This document shows, piece by piece, positions 11,605 to 20,629 of a stretch of 64,000 nucleotides of DNA. Position 1 is the stretch's first letter, and each line of letters begins with the position of its first letter. The notes below the pieces were generated by a model. The model had not been told where the DNA came from, ran no database searches, and was given only the letters and a program-made list of their open reading frames with translations. The translations under genes and the position numbers were made by a program. Source of the stretch: Nakazawaea peltata (Eukaryota > Ascomycota > Pichiomycetes > Alaninales > Pachysolenaceae); NCBI GenBank assembly GCA_001599355.1, contig BCGQ01000009.1, positions 1 to 64,000 on the forward strand. Reading direction: 5' to 3'.

Positions 11605-12534
11605 ATGTCTGCCATTTTGAAAAATTCAGACAAGCTTATGAAATTGAACAATGGTCAATCCATTCCAGCTTTGGGATTGGGTACGTGGCAATCAACTGAC
11701 CAAGAAGCCTATGACGCTGTCTTGGCCCTGTTGAAGGCTGGATACAAGCACATTGATACTGCTTGGTGTTACGGTAACGAGCTGCAAATCGGTAAGGCTA
11801 TCAAGGATTCTGGTGTCCCAAGATCTGAGATCTTCATCACTTCCAAGTTATGGGGTACTCATCACACTGACCCAGAAGGAGGTATTAAGAGAAGTTTGGA
11901 ACTTTTGGGTGTCGATTATTTGGACTTGTACTTGATGCACTGGCCAGTCACTTTGAACCCTAACGGTAACGATCCAAAATTCCCAACCAAACCAGATGGA
12001 TCCAGAGATCTTTTGGCTGACTGGAGTTTTGTCAAGACCTATGAATTGATGCAACCTTTGGTCGAGAAGGGATTGACTAAAGCCATTGGTATTTCTAACG
12101 TTTCTTTGAAGAATTTGAAGGTATTGTTAGATCTGCCAACTACCACTATTGTTCCTCTGGTCAACCAAGTCGAACTCCACCCATACTTGCCTCAACAAAA
12201 ATTGGTCGATTTCTGCAAGAGTAAAGGTATCGTAGTCACCGCTTACTCTCCATTAGGATCGACTGGATCTCCATTATTTGCTGACGAAACTTTGGTAGAA
12301 ATTGGTGAGAAATATGGAGTTTCCTCTGCCACAATCATGATCTCTTGGGCTATCTGGAGAGACACCGTTGTCTTGCCAAAATCTGTCAGTGCCAAAAGAA
12401 TCGAGTCCAACTTCAAAGTTGTCGACTTGAAGGATGAAGATGGTGAAAAAATTAACCAAATTAGCGTCAAGAAGGGCATCCAAAGAACTTGTCAACCAAA
12501 CTGGGGTGTTGTAGTCTTCAACGATGACGAATAA
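11605..12534 (+). CDS. Aldo-keto reductase (Gcy1/Ypr1-like)
   Basis: This 309-residue NADPH-dependent carbonyl reductase has the catalytic tetrad Asp51, Tyr56 (HIDTAWCYGNE), Lys81 (ITSKLWG) and His112 (LYLMHWP). The cofactor-binding PKS motif is at about residue 260 (VVLPKSVS). Size and motifs fit yeast Gcy1/Ypr1 and fungal sugar or uronate reductases; the substrate cannot be told from sequence. In this cluster it could reduce a released sugar, uronate or aglycone aldehyde. CTG codons at residues 42 and 185 sit in A-x-L-K-A-G and P-x-VNQ contexts where the family has Ala, part of the evidence for a CUG-Ala code. Codon use looks like that of a well-expressed gene. Confidence 0.9.
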   Translation: MSAILKNSDKLMKLNNGQSIPALGLGTWQSTDQEAYDAVLALLKAGYKHIDTAWCYGNELQIGKAIKDSGVPRSEIFITSKLWGTHHTDPEGGIKRSLELLGVDYLDLYLMHWPVTLNPNGNDPKFPTKPDGSRDLLADWSFVKTYELMQPLVEKGLTKAIGISNVSLKNLKVLLDLPTTTIVPLVNQVELHPYLPQQKLVDFCKSKGIVVTAYSPLGSTGSPLFADETLVEIGEKYGVSSATIMISWAIWRDTVVLPKSVSAKRIESNFKVVDLKDEDGEKINQISVKKGIQRTCQPNWGVVVFNDDE

Positions 12535-12609
12535 CTACTCAAAGGTAAGATATAAATAACAAATATTAAAGTTTATTTTTGGAACAATTATAACTAGACA
12601 TGAAAAAAA

Positions 12610-14304
12610 TCAAGCCAAAGAACGCTCGTCTGCACTTTCGATATGTTGAGCCTCCAGATCCTTAATGTCGTTGTTGAAAGCATTTTCGTTTTTAACAGTA
12701 GAACGACAAACGTATCCTTTGAACTTTCTTGGTGGAACACCGGTGATGTACATTTCGTCGATTTCTTCATAAGATCTGTTGGCAGTTTCTGGCAAGTAGA
12801 AGTAGAAGTATACGACGGACAACAGAGAGCAACCTCCGAAAATAAAGTTGATAGACGAACCCATGTCGGCTTGATCGGCATTGAACATATATGGCAAGAC
12901 AAATTGCCACATACATTGGAAGGCATAGTTGATGATAATAGCGGTAGAAATAGTCTTGGCTCTAAGACGAGAAGTTGGGTTTTCGGTGGCTAAAATATAA
13001 CTGATTGGACCAATACCAGAGTTGTAGAAGAAGTTGTACATACAAATGAACAGCGAGGAGGCAACCAGGTAAGGTTTCTCTTTCTTCAAACCAACACCGG
13101 CAGTGACAATGTTCAAAATAGTAAGGGAGATCATGGCATACAACATGACAGCACGTCTACCAAATCTATCGACAATGAACCAAGATGCAATAACACCACT
13201 AATGGATAACAGTTGAGCTCCACAACTGATTTGATAAGATTCTTGAGTGGAGAAACCGGCTAATTCATAGTAGTATGTGGAATAAGAACTGATATAAGAG
13301 ACACCAGACATTGGTTGCATGAAGAAAGGAGCAACAGCGGTGATGGTTCTCTTGATATTCAGAGATCTGAACAAATCCATGTAAGTACCTTCGATTTCAG
13401 AGGCAGATTGAGCTTCGACATAAGTTGTCTTAACAATAGCATATTGTTGTTGTGGTTCGACTTCTCCTCTGTACAATTTATGTAACAGAGCAAGAGCCTT
13501 TTCATCTTGACCACTCATGACAAGGTAGTATGGACTCTCTGGCATGAAAGGTAAGAAACAAAGGGAAGTGATACCGAAGATCCATTGTGGAATGAAAATA
13601 GATTGGTAAGACATTCTTGTGGTGTAAACAGAAGTGGTGTTGTTGATCAAGTAACAGATGAATGGACCAATACAAAGAGCCAAGTTAACGGAAGAAGATG
13701 CAACAGCTCTTAAAGCCAATGGAGTGATCTCACCGACATATGTAGTACCGGTACTGACAAGAACACCTAAGAAGAAACCGTTGAAGAATTTACCAATGAA
13801 GAAGACTTGAATGCTAGTGGCGACATACTCAATAGCAATACAAGGGATAGTCATGAGGGTAGCAAGGATAAGGATCCATTTTCTACCATACTTATCAGCA
13901 AAGTAAGAACCAACAAAGTTACCCAACAGCATAGTCAGAGATGGAGCACCACTGATAGCAGATTGCCATTTACTGTCAAGGACATAAGAACCTTCGTATT
14001 CATAACCGAAATCTTCTCTGAACTGAGGAATACTTAAGACCATACCACCGGCTTGACCATCGTAACCGACTAATACCATGACCCAAACAAGACCCAAGAT
14101 CCACATAGCAGTCTTTGGGTAGGCTTTAAGGGCTTGCCATTTGGTCAACTCATGCTCCAACTTTTGTTGGATTCTGGCAGTCTCTTCCAAGGCAGATAAA
14201 TCATGTTCAGTGATAGGCTTCTCTTTTAAAGCTTCCTGTACCATCAGGATATCTTGAGAGGTAACCTCGAGGTCAGCACTATGAATAGATGCTTGTGTGG
14301 TCAT
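12610..14304 (-). CDS. MFS sugar transporter, maltose-permease type
   Basis: This 564-residue sugar porter has about 12 membrane segments and a long acidic N terminus. It shows GYDGQ in the first membrane helix, DKYGRKW (loop 2-3), PESPYYL (after helix 6), DRFGRRA (loop 8-9) and PETANRSYEEIDEM (after helix 12). These fit the Mal31-like alpha-glucoside permeases rather than hexose transporters. It is convergent with the aldo-keto reductase, 75 bp apart. With intracellular-looking GH78 and GH105 enzymes nearby, it is the best candidate importer of intact rhamnosides or other glycosides. The substrate assignment is inference. Confidence 0.85.
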   Translation of the reverse strand: MTTQASIHSADLEVTSQDILMVQEALKEKPITEHDLSALEETARIQQKLEHELTKWQALKAYPKTAMWILGLVWVMVLVGYDGQAGGMVLSIPQFREDFGYEYEGSYVLDSKWQSAISGAPSLTMLLGNFVGSYFADKYGRKWILILATLMTIPCIAIEYVATSIQVFFIGKFFNGFFLGVLVSTGTTYVGEITPLALRAVASSSVNLALCIGPFICYLINNTTSVYTTRMSYQSIFIPQWIFGITSLCFLPFMPESPYYLVMSGQDEKALALLHKLYRGEVEPQQQYAIVKTTYVEAQSASEIEGTYMDLFRSLNIKRTITAVAPFFMQPMSGVSYISSYSTYYYELAGFSTQESYQISCGAQLLSISGVIASWFIVDRFGRRAVMLYAMISLTILNIVTAGVGLKKEKPYLVASSLFICMYNFFYNSGIGPISYILATENPTSRLRAKTISTAIIINYAFQCMWQFVLPYMFNADQADMGSSINFIFGGCSLLSVVYFYFYLPETANRSYEEIDEMYITGVPPRKFKGYVCRSTVKNENAFNNDIKDLEAQHIESADERSLA

Positions 14305-14909
14305 CTTTTTTTTTGGGAAATTATTCTAGGGATTGCAATAGGCAAGCAGAATATTGTTTGATTTGAAATTTTTTTTTAAAATCTGGGGAAATTGCTCCTT
14401 ATTTTATAGATGATTTGAAGACAAAGACATTACCCCGACATTATCAGGTTACTCCAGAAAAAAGAAGAATCATCAAATGCAAGTAGTGCATATCATTCTC
14501 ATGGGAATGCAGAATCAGGGCACCCCCACATTTTAAAAATCGGCTATTACCTTCGACCATATCCATGACAGACTTACTTCAATACTTGCTCGCACGTATC
14601 TTACCAAATTGGAATTTTTTCCTATACAAAAAAAAAAATTTCATAATGTTCCAAGCCTTTCGGTCCATTAATGTTTGCGAAGCTCGGCGCATCTTTGAGA
14701 TTGTGAGGGGGTGACCTCGGAACAATGATCGAAGAAAATCGTTTTTTCTCCATTGCTGCGGTGAAATAAAGAAAAGAATAATGAGATTGCAAGTGAAGAG
14801 AGCTAAATCTTGATCGGGGTCCTTGAGAGTAACATACGATCTGAACATATATATGAAGTAAATTGACGAGAGGAAACGAAGAAATCATCAAGTAAAGCGA
14901 ATTTTAACC
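14305..14909. promoter_or_regulatory. Divergent promoter, sugar transporter / unknown gene
   Basis: This 605-bp gap separates two divergent genes. TCGGGGTAATG occurs on the minus strand at 14428-14438, matching the cluster motif. A GGGGGTGACCTCGG stretch lies at about 14707-14720. No gene is supported. Confidence 0.4.
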
Positions 14910-15551
14910 ATGGAAGAACAGAAGAATATCATTGAGGAGTGAGTATTTACGCCTACAGAAAGTGTCATCTTGAACAGCACTAACAAGGATCTTATCAGAT
15001 GGAGTGTTTTGAAGGTGATGTATTTTCTCAAGTTGAGAAACATTACCCCTCCATTAGGACTCACCAAAGATGAGTTGATTGAATTTGCAGAGGGGAAGGC
15101 CTCAGTACCAATCACTTACGTACCGGTCACGAAATATATTTTGGAGAACTTGACTCATCAACAATTACTGAAATATTTGGAGCTGAGAGGCTACTGTGTA
15201 CTTGGTAAGGCCAAGGTTATGCCAGTGGTTTCCGACGAATTGACCCAAAGGCTGCAAACTTACCTTTTAGAGTTTGCTTTGAATGACTTCAAAGAAAATA
15301 TCGAGGGGAAGAATGAGGCCCAATTTCTGGATATCATCCCGAAGGTCATGGAATCTGAACTCGAACTGCCTATCACTTTGTTTAGAGAAGGTCAACCGTT
15401 CGACCAGTTCGATATTTGTTACAAAGAAATTCACTTGAATAGCCTAATCGAGCAGTTTAAGTCCGCCGATTCTAAATTATCGTCATTTTCGGATGACCAA
15501 AAAATAGAGTTTGCCAATAGATCTATCAGGTACCTCGTTCTGGGCAACTGA
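14910..15551 (+). CDS. Unrecognised protein, two exons, in glycoside cluster
   Basis: I do not recognise this 193-residue protein. Exon 1 is 14910-14938 (ATG, nine codons plus two bases). The intron is 14939-14998, with GTGAGT at its 5' end, CACTAAC as branch point and ATCAG at its 3' end. Exon 2 is 14999-15551. Splicing restores one frame (MEEQKNIIEEWSVLKVM), while the unspliced frame has no ATG near its start; the 5' site matches that of TUB1. The protein is hydrophilic with no signal peptide or membrane segment. Residues about 60-100 (LTHQQLLKYLELRGY) look faintly like a SAP-type helix-loop-helix, which is weak. It lies between the sugar transporter and the rhamnosidase, in the rhamnosidase orientation. 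Confidence 0.6.
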
Positions 15552-15896
15552 GATCAAATAACAAATTTTTGTCACCTCTTAACAACCAAGTATTGTAGGA
15601 ACATCATTTTCCCGGAGGCTATTACTAGTGCGGGGTACATTCCTTAGTAATAGTCAATTTTTTCGCGGGGTACATACATAATTTCATCCGATCGCCAAAT
15701 TTTCCGGAGAAGGAAATAAATTGAGCGCATGTATTTCATACGGAATAATCTTTGTCCGAGACCCCAAGGTATTGATCTCACCATTATTGCAGGTCCAAAG
15801 GCAAGTAGATGCGACGAAAAAGTATTCTCGATATATAATACAATATACGTTAGGAGTCATATTTCTGGGGTAGAAACCAATATTACCGAGTACAAG
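15552..15896 (+). promoter_or_regulatory. Rhamnosidase promoter with paired CGGGGTACAT boxes
   Basis: CGGGGTACAT occurs twice, at 15631-15640 and 15666-15675, with CTGGGGTAG at 15865-15873. The paired boxes are 35 bp apart. CGG/CCG words nearby (ATCCGATCG, TTCCGGAG) could serve a zinc-cluster regulator. The motif recurs in other promoters of the cluster. The bound factor is unknown. Confidence 0.45.
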
Positions 15897-17909
15897 ATGT
15901 CAAGATCCGATACCAAGTTCAAATCTTCGGTTATTAATGCCAGTCCCAACGAGGGACCATGGGAAGAATCCAAGTTCTCTCCAAAAGATCGTACTGTGTA
16001 CCCTACTTCTATCTATAGAACTGAAGGAATCGTGGAGAATGCCGAAGCCTTAATAGGTTTCGACAGCAGTTCCACCACTTATTTGAAGAGTTCCGTTGCC
16101 TCCATCACTTTGGATTTCGGTTTCAACACTTGTGGTGTCTATGCTATTGAGTTTGGATCTGATTCCACCGAGGATCAAACTATCCATATCTCTTTTGCCG
16201 AGTCCAAACAGTTCATTGATAGTGCTGAAAGTGACAGATCCATGGATTTCTTCATTGACGACAAAACTTTGGAAGTTCCAGTAAGAAGCGGCATTTACGT
16301 TGCTCCTCTGGAAAAGCAAAGAGGTGCCTTCACTTATATGACTATTTCCACCAGAAACTGTACTGGAAAGGTAGCTATTAAGACAGTTAAGACCACTATG
16401 AACTGTATGCCATCTTTGGGAGACGATTTGTCCAACTATTCCGGATACTTCCACTCCAGTGATGACTTCATCAACACTATTTGGTACGCTGGTGCTTACA
16501 CCGTTCAATTGGCTACTATTCCTACGAGAGCCGGAAGAACGATCGATTTCGTTATGCCAAAGACTGGTTGGTCCAACAAGGACACCTGTGGTTGTGGAGA
16601 GGAAGTATTGACTGACGGTGCCAGAAGAGACAGATCTGTTTGGTCCGGAGATCGTTTTGTCACTCAAACATCGGAAGCTATTGTGTTCAACTCTAAAGCC
16701 AGTCTTAATGGTGTTGATTGGATGCTTAAATTCCAAAATCCAAACGGTGAGTTCCCTTACGCTTGTCCTCCTATTCATGTATACGGATCTGACACATATA
16801 ACCTTTGGACCTTGGTTGACATTTATGATGTCTACTTGAGATTAGGTTTGAAAGACAGTGTCTGGATCAAAGAAGCTTGGCCACAATGGTTGAAATGTAT
16901 CGATTATCTGGCTGCTAAGGTCGATGAGAGAGGTCTTATGAAAGTTACAGGACCATTGGATTGGGGTAGACCTGTCTTGAGTGGACATCCTTTGTCTTTG
17001 AACTGTATTCTTTTCAAGCTGTTGAACTTGACTCTGGAATTAGCCACTAACGAGTTTGGTAACTCCAAATTGGCTTCTCAGTACCTCGAAAAAGCTGAGC
17101 TGTTGAAGAAGAGTATCAACTCGTCCTTATGGGATGAAAAAGCTGGTATGTACCTTGATACCGACGGTTCTGAGGTCCACCCACAAGACGGTAACTCTCT
17201 CGTTGTATTGTTTGGAGTTCTGCCAAAAGAAAGATATGATACTATTTCCGAGGGTCTTACCAAGAATTGGAATGAGTTTGGTGCCGTCAATATTGAAAGT
17301 GGGGGAATGATCTCTCCATTCCAATCTTCGATCGAATTGTATGCTCATTGTGCAGCTGGTCACCCAGAAAGATCTCTTGAGTTGATCAGACTTATGTGGG
17401 GTTACATCTGGAACTCTCCTTACAGTGTCAAGTCTTCTCTTATTGAGGGATACTTCAAGGACGGGTCCTGTAAATATCCATTTATCTTGTATGACCCATC
17501 TTATATTTCTCATGCCCATCCTTGGGCTTCTGGACCAACCACTTTAATGACCTATGACATTGTCGGTTTACAAGTCAATGACCCAACTCATAAGACATGG
17601 ACCTTCAAGCCTCATGGTGTCTTCTGCAAAGATGGTCTTGAATTCGCTCAAACCGGTTTTACCACCAACATTTTAGGCTTTATTTCGGCTGGTTGGAATA
17701 AAATCAATGACAGCACTTTACAATTGGTCATTAACGCTCCTCAAGGTCTGAAGGGTTCTATCTACGTTCCAAAATCTTCAAAACCAGTCAAGGAAATATT
17801 TATAGATAATAAGGTATTGGAATTAGGATCCCTTGTCGAAGAAGAGGAATATTATGTCATCTCGGACGTCTCTGCTGGTGCCAGAGAAGTCATCGCTGTA
17901 TATGCTTAA
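15897..17909 (+). CDS. GH78 alpha-L-rhamnosidase, intracellular
   Basis: This is a 670-residue glycoside hydrolase, family 78, which releases terminal alpha-L-rhamnose from glycosides. Residues about 239-252 (TDGARRDRSVWSGD) match the GH78 catalytic-region signature. Further family-like (alpha/alpha)6 features are GPLDWGRP (about 352-359), a KKSINSSLWDE helix and RSLELIRLMWGY. A beta-sandwich domain precedes the barrel and a short beta domain ends it. I chose ATG 15897 because an upstream in-frame ATG at 15729 adds 56 residues unlike the family, rich in promoter-type sequence. No signal peptide is visible, so the enzyme should be cytosolic and need glycoside import. CTG codons at 17019, 17034 and 17100 fall where related helices usually have Ala. 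Confidence 0.88.
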   Translation: MSRSDTKFKSSVINASPNEGPWEESKFSPKDRTVYPTSIYRTEGIVENAEALIGFDSSSTTYLKSSVASITLDFGFNTCGVYAIEFGSDSTEDQTIHISFAESKQFIDSAESDRSMDFFIDDKTLEVPVRSGIYVAPLEKQRGAFTYMTISTRNCTGKVAIKTVKTTMNCMPSLGDDLSNYSGYFHSSDDFINTIWYAGAYTVQLATIPTRAGRTIDFVMPKTGWSNKDTCGCGEEVLTDGARRDRSVWSGDRFVTQTSEAIVFNSKASLNGVDWMLKFQNPNGEFPYACPPIHVYGSDTYNLWTLVDIYDVYLRLGLKDSVWIKEAWPQWLKCIDYLAAKVDERGLMKVTGPLDWGRPVLSGHPLSLNCILFKLLNLTLELATNEFGNSKLASQYLEKAELLKKSINSSLWDEKAGMYLDTDGSEVHPQDGNSLVVLFGVLPKERYDTISEGLTKNWNEFGAVNIESGGMISPFQSSIELYAHCAAGHPERSLELIRLMWGYIWNSPYSVKSSLIEGYFKDGSCKYPFILYDPSYISHAHPWASGPTTLMTYDIVGLQVNDPTHKTWTFKPHGVFCKDGLEFAQTGFTTNILGFISAGWNKINDSTLQLVINAPQGLKGSIYVPKSSKPVKEIFIDNKVLELGSLVEEEEYYVISDVSAGAREVIAVYA

Positions 17910-18229
17910 GAATATATAGGAGAATAAATAGAAAATATGGTGTGACTATGTGTCCATATCCCACAAATCCTTGTACTTAAAAGTAAAATGTTATGTCTCT
18001 CTCTACTAGATCAGGTTCTGGACTTCAAACATGGCAATGACAGGCCAGTTCCATCAACTCAACTAACCCCCCTTACCCTCGCCCTGAATGCACGACCTTT
18101 TTTTATCTAATCGGTCAAACAAACCCTCGATGCGCGAACTTAACCGTTTTAGGCAAGAAAGATCTCGTTTAAACTTTAAATATTGACTGACTAGCAATAG
18201 TAGGGATACAGACCATTGTGGAAGAGGTT
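17910..18229. other. Intergenic region, rhamnosidase to KHA1
   Basis: A 320-bp tandem-gene spacer contains the rhamnosidase 3' end and the KHA1 promoter. No gene or clear motif was recognised. It marks the right edge of the glycoside cluster. Confidence 0.5.
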
Positions 18230-20536
18230 ATGGCTGTTGAAACATCTTCTGTAGCAGGGATCACTGCTGGCAGGAATCCATTGACTTACGATGCATCCAA
18301 TCCAATTACTTTGTTTTTATTTCAAGCCGTTGTCATCATCACAGTATGCCAGATTATTCATTATCCGCTTTCGAAGATGAACCAACCGAAGGTGATTGCT
18401 GAGGTCATCACCGGTATTATCTTGGGTCCCTCAGTTATGGGACATATCCCACATTTCACGAGCACTGTTTTCCCCACTTCTTCTCTCCAAGGAATTTCAT
18501 TAGTCTCTAATTTTGGCTTAATTCTTTTCTTATTTATTGTGGGGATGGAAGTTGACATACAATTTGTTAGGAAGAACTTGAGAACCGCTTTGACGGTCGG
18601 TATGATCAATATGGCGGTCCCATTCGGATTGGGGTGTCTCTTGGCTATAGGATTGTACAATGATTATGCCCAAGATAGTGGTATTAAGTTCTCCACATAT
18701 CTTGTCTTTATTGCTGTCGCCATGTGTATTACTGCGTTCCCCGTCTTGGCACGTATCTTGACTGAATTGAGATTGTTGCAAGATAAAATAGGTACAATTG
18801 TGTTGGCAGCTGGTATAACCAATGATGTGGTTGGTTGGATGTTATTGGCTTTGAGTGTCACCTTGGCCAATGCCGAAAGTGGTGTCAATACTGTGTATAT
18901 TTTACTCTTAATGCTTGGCTGGCTTTTGTTCATCTGTTTCCCTATCAGGTATACCTTACGATGGGCTCTTGTACGTACAGAAGAATTAACCCACGGGCCA
19001 TCTCAATCCTTCACTTGTGCCATTTTGCTCGTCACTTTCATATCTGCATTCTACACCGATATTATCGGAATTCATCCGATTTTCGGAGCTTTCTTAATGG
19101 GTACTATTATTCCACGTGATAACGGATACGTGGTTAAATTAACAGAAAAGATTGAAGACTTGGTATCTGCAGTAATTATTCCATTGTATTTCACTTTGGC
19201 TGGTTTGAAGTGTGATTTATCTTCTTTGAATAAGGGAAGAGATTGGGGATACGTGATTGGAATTATCGTTATTGCCATGGTTGGTAAGATTGTAGCTGGA
19301 ACTGCGGCTGCCAAACTCAATAAGTTATTTTGGAGGGAAGCTGTCTCTGTTGGTGTCTTAATGTCATGTAAAGGTATCGTTGAGATTGTTGTGTTAACGA
19401 CTGGTTTGAATGCAGGAATCATTACTGAAAAAGTGTTTTCCATGTTCATTGTCATGGCTTTGGTTTGTACCTTCTTAACCTCCCCTTTGACCATGTTGGT
19501 TTATCCAGTAGCTTACAGAGAGAAGGTGAGAAGCTATCGTAATGGCGAGATCGACTGGGATGGCAACAAACGTATCAAGGATGAAGACAAATCTTTATCT
19601 GACATTGATCTCAATTTCAACATCCAAAGAATTATTCCTGTTGTGGAAAGCTCCAAAGATGTAAGTGATATTATCAGAGTCTTGCATCTGATTGGTGATG
19701 GTACCAAAATATCCACATTTGCTGTTTCATTGAAGAAGTTAACTCAAAGATTAACTGATATCATCGCCGCTTCTAGTCAAATTGGGGATATCGATGAAGA
19801 TAAGAAACATTCTCATTATTCAGATTCCTTACTTTTAATTCTTAAAGTGTTCTGCGAGTTCAACGGGACCATATTTGATTCAGCATTGAGAATGTATTCT
19901 GAGGGAAGCAAAGTGTCCACTGTATCTGATTTATCTCACAGCTTGTACGATTTGTTGTTATTACCTATTTCTAGTTCTGTAGATAAGGTCGAGATATCAC
20001 AGTTGATCAAGAGTATTAGATGCAATTTGGCCTTATTCATGAACAATCTGAATCCAGTTCTTGTCGATAATTCCGATATTGAATCCAATGAAGATGACAC
20101 CCTCCATTCTGTGATTTCAAGTACTTCTAACTCATCTGGTTATGACAAGATGATACTTGTATTATCACAAGAAAATGCCTCCGTAGACATGCTTGCAGCT
20201 CACATTTTTATTCAAGTTTACCGTTCATTGGCAAAACTAGTAGAAGTTGAAATTCATATCATGTCCCCAAGAGATCTGATACCACCAGAGAACATTCGAA
20301 GCATTAAATTATTGGAGAAAGAGTTCCCTGAGGTTGAACTTCTGTTCTCAAATGAGCTTGACACCAATTTCGTAAACTCCATTTTTGAAAACGGTAAAGG
20401 AACTACTAGCTCATCTTGTTTGGTGGTAAGTAACATTTTTACCTCAAATGTGAATAACAACTTTTCACTTCTTTCTAAATGTCAGCAGAGACATTGGAAT
20501 CTGTTACTTTGCCATAATAATTTCAATAAGGAATGA
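18230..20536 (+). CDS. KHA1: K+/H+ antiporter, Kha1 family
   Basis: This 768-residue CPA2-type cation/proton exchanger is probably in Golgi or endosomal membranes, as Kha1 is in Saccharomyces. About 12 membrane segments span residues 20-430 (including QPKVIAEVITGIILGPSVMG and LFLFIVGMEVD near the N terminus and CKGIVEIVVL later), followed by a soluble C-terminal domain of about 330 residues with Ser-rich linkers. The start is ATG 18230; the frame upstream begins only with a non-ATG codon. It is slightly shorter than Saccharomyces Kha1 in the tail. It is not obviously related to the glycoside cluster. Confidence 0.88.
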   Translation: MAVETSSVAGITAGRNPLTYDASNPITLFLFQAVVIITVCQIIHYPLSKMNQPKVIAEVITGIILGPSVMGHIPHFTSTVFPTSSLQGISLVSNFGLILFLFIVGMEVDIQFVRKNLRTALTVGMINMAVPFGLGCLLAIGLYNDYAQDSGIKFSTYLVFIAVAMCITAFPVLARILTELRLLQDKIGTIVLAAGITNDVVGWMLLALSVTLANAESGVNTVYILLLMLGWLLFICFPIRYTLRWALVRTEELTHGPSQSFTCAILLVTFISAFYTDIIGIHPIFGAFLMGTIIPRDNGYVVKLTEKIEDLVSAVIIPLYFTLAGLKCDLSSLNKGRDWGYVIGIIVIAMVGKIVAGTAAAKLNKLFWREAVSVGVLMSCKGIVEIVVLTTGLNAGIITEKVFSMFIVMALVCTFLTSPLTMLVYPVAYREKVRSYRNGEIDWDGNKRIKDEDKSLSDIDLNFNIQRIIPVVESSKDVSDIIRVLHLIGDGTKISTFAVSLKKLTQRLTDIIAASSQIGDIDEDKKHSHYSDSLLLILKVFCEFNGTIFDSALRMYSEGSKVSTVSDLSHSLYDLLLLPISSSVDKVEISQLIKSIRCNLALFMNNLNPVLVDNSDIESNEDDTLHSVISSTSNSSGYDKMILVLSQENASVDMLAAHIFIQVYRSLAKLVEVEIHIMSPRDLIPPENIRSIKLLEKEFPEVELLFSNELDTNFVNSIFENGKGTTSSSCLVVSNIFTSNVNNNFSLLSKCQQRHWNLLLCHNNFNKE

Positions 20537-20629
20537 GCTTCAACGGTTTACAAACGCTCAGAACAGCGATGAATTAACTTTAAAGGTATTTCTATTGATG
20601 CTTTATCTATAAACAAGGTATATCTCTAA

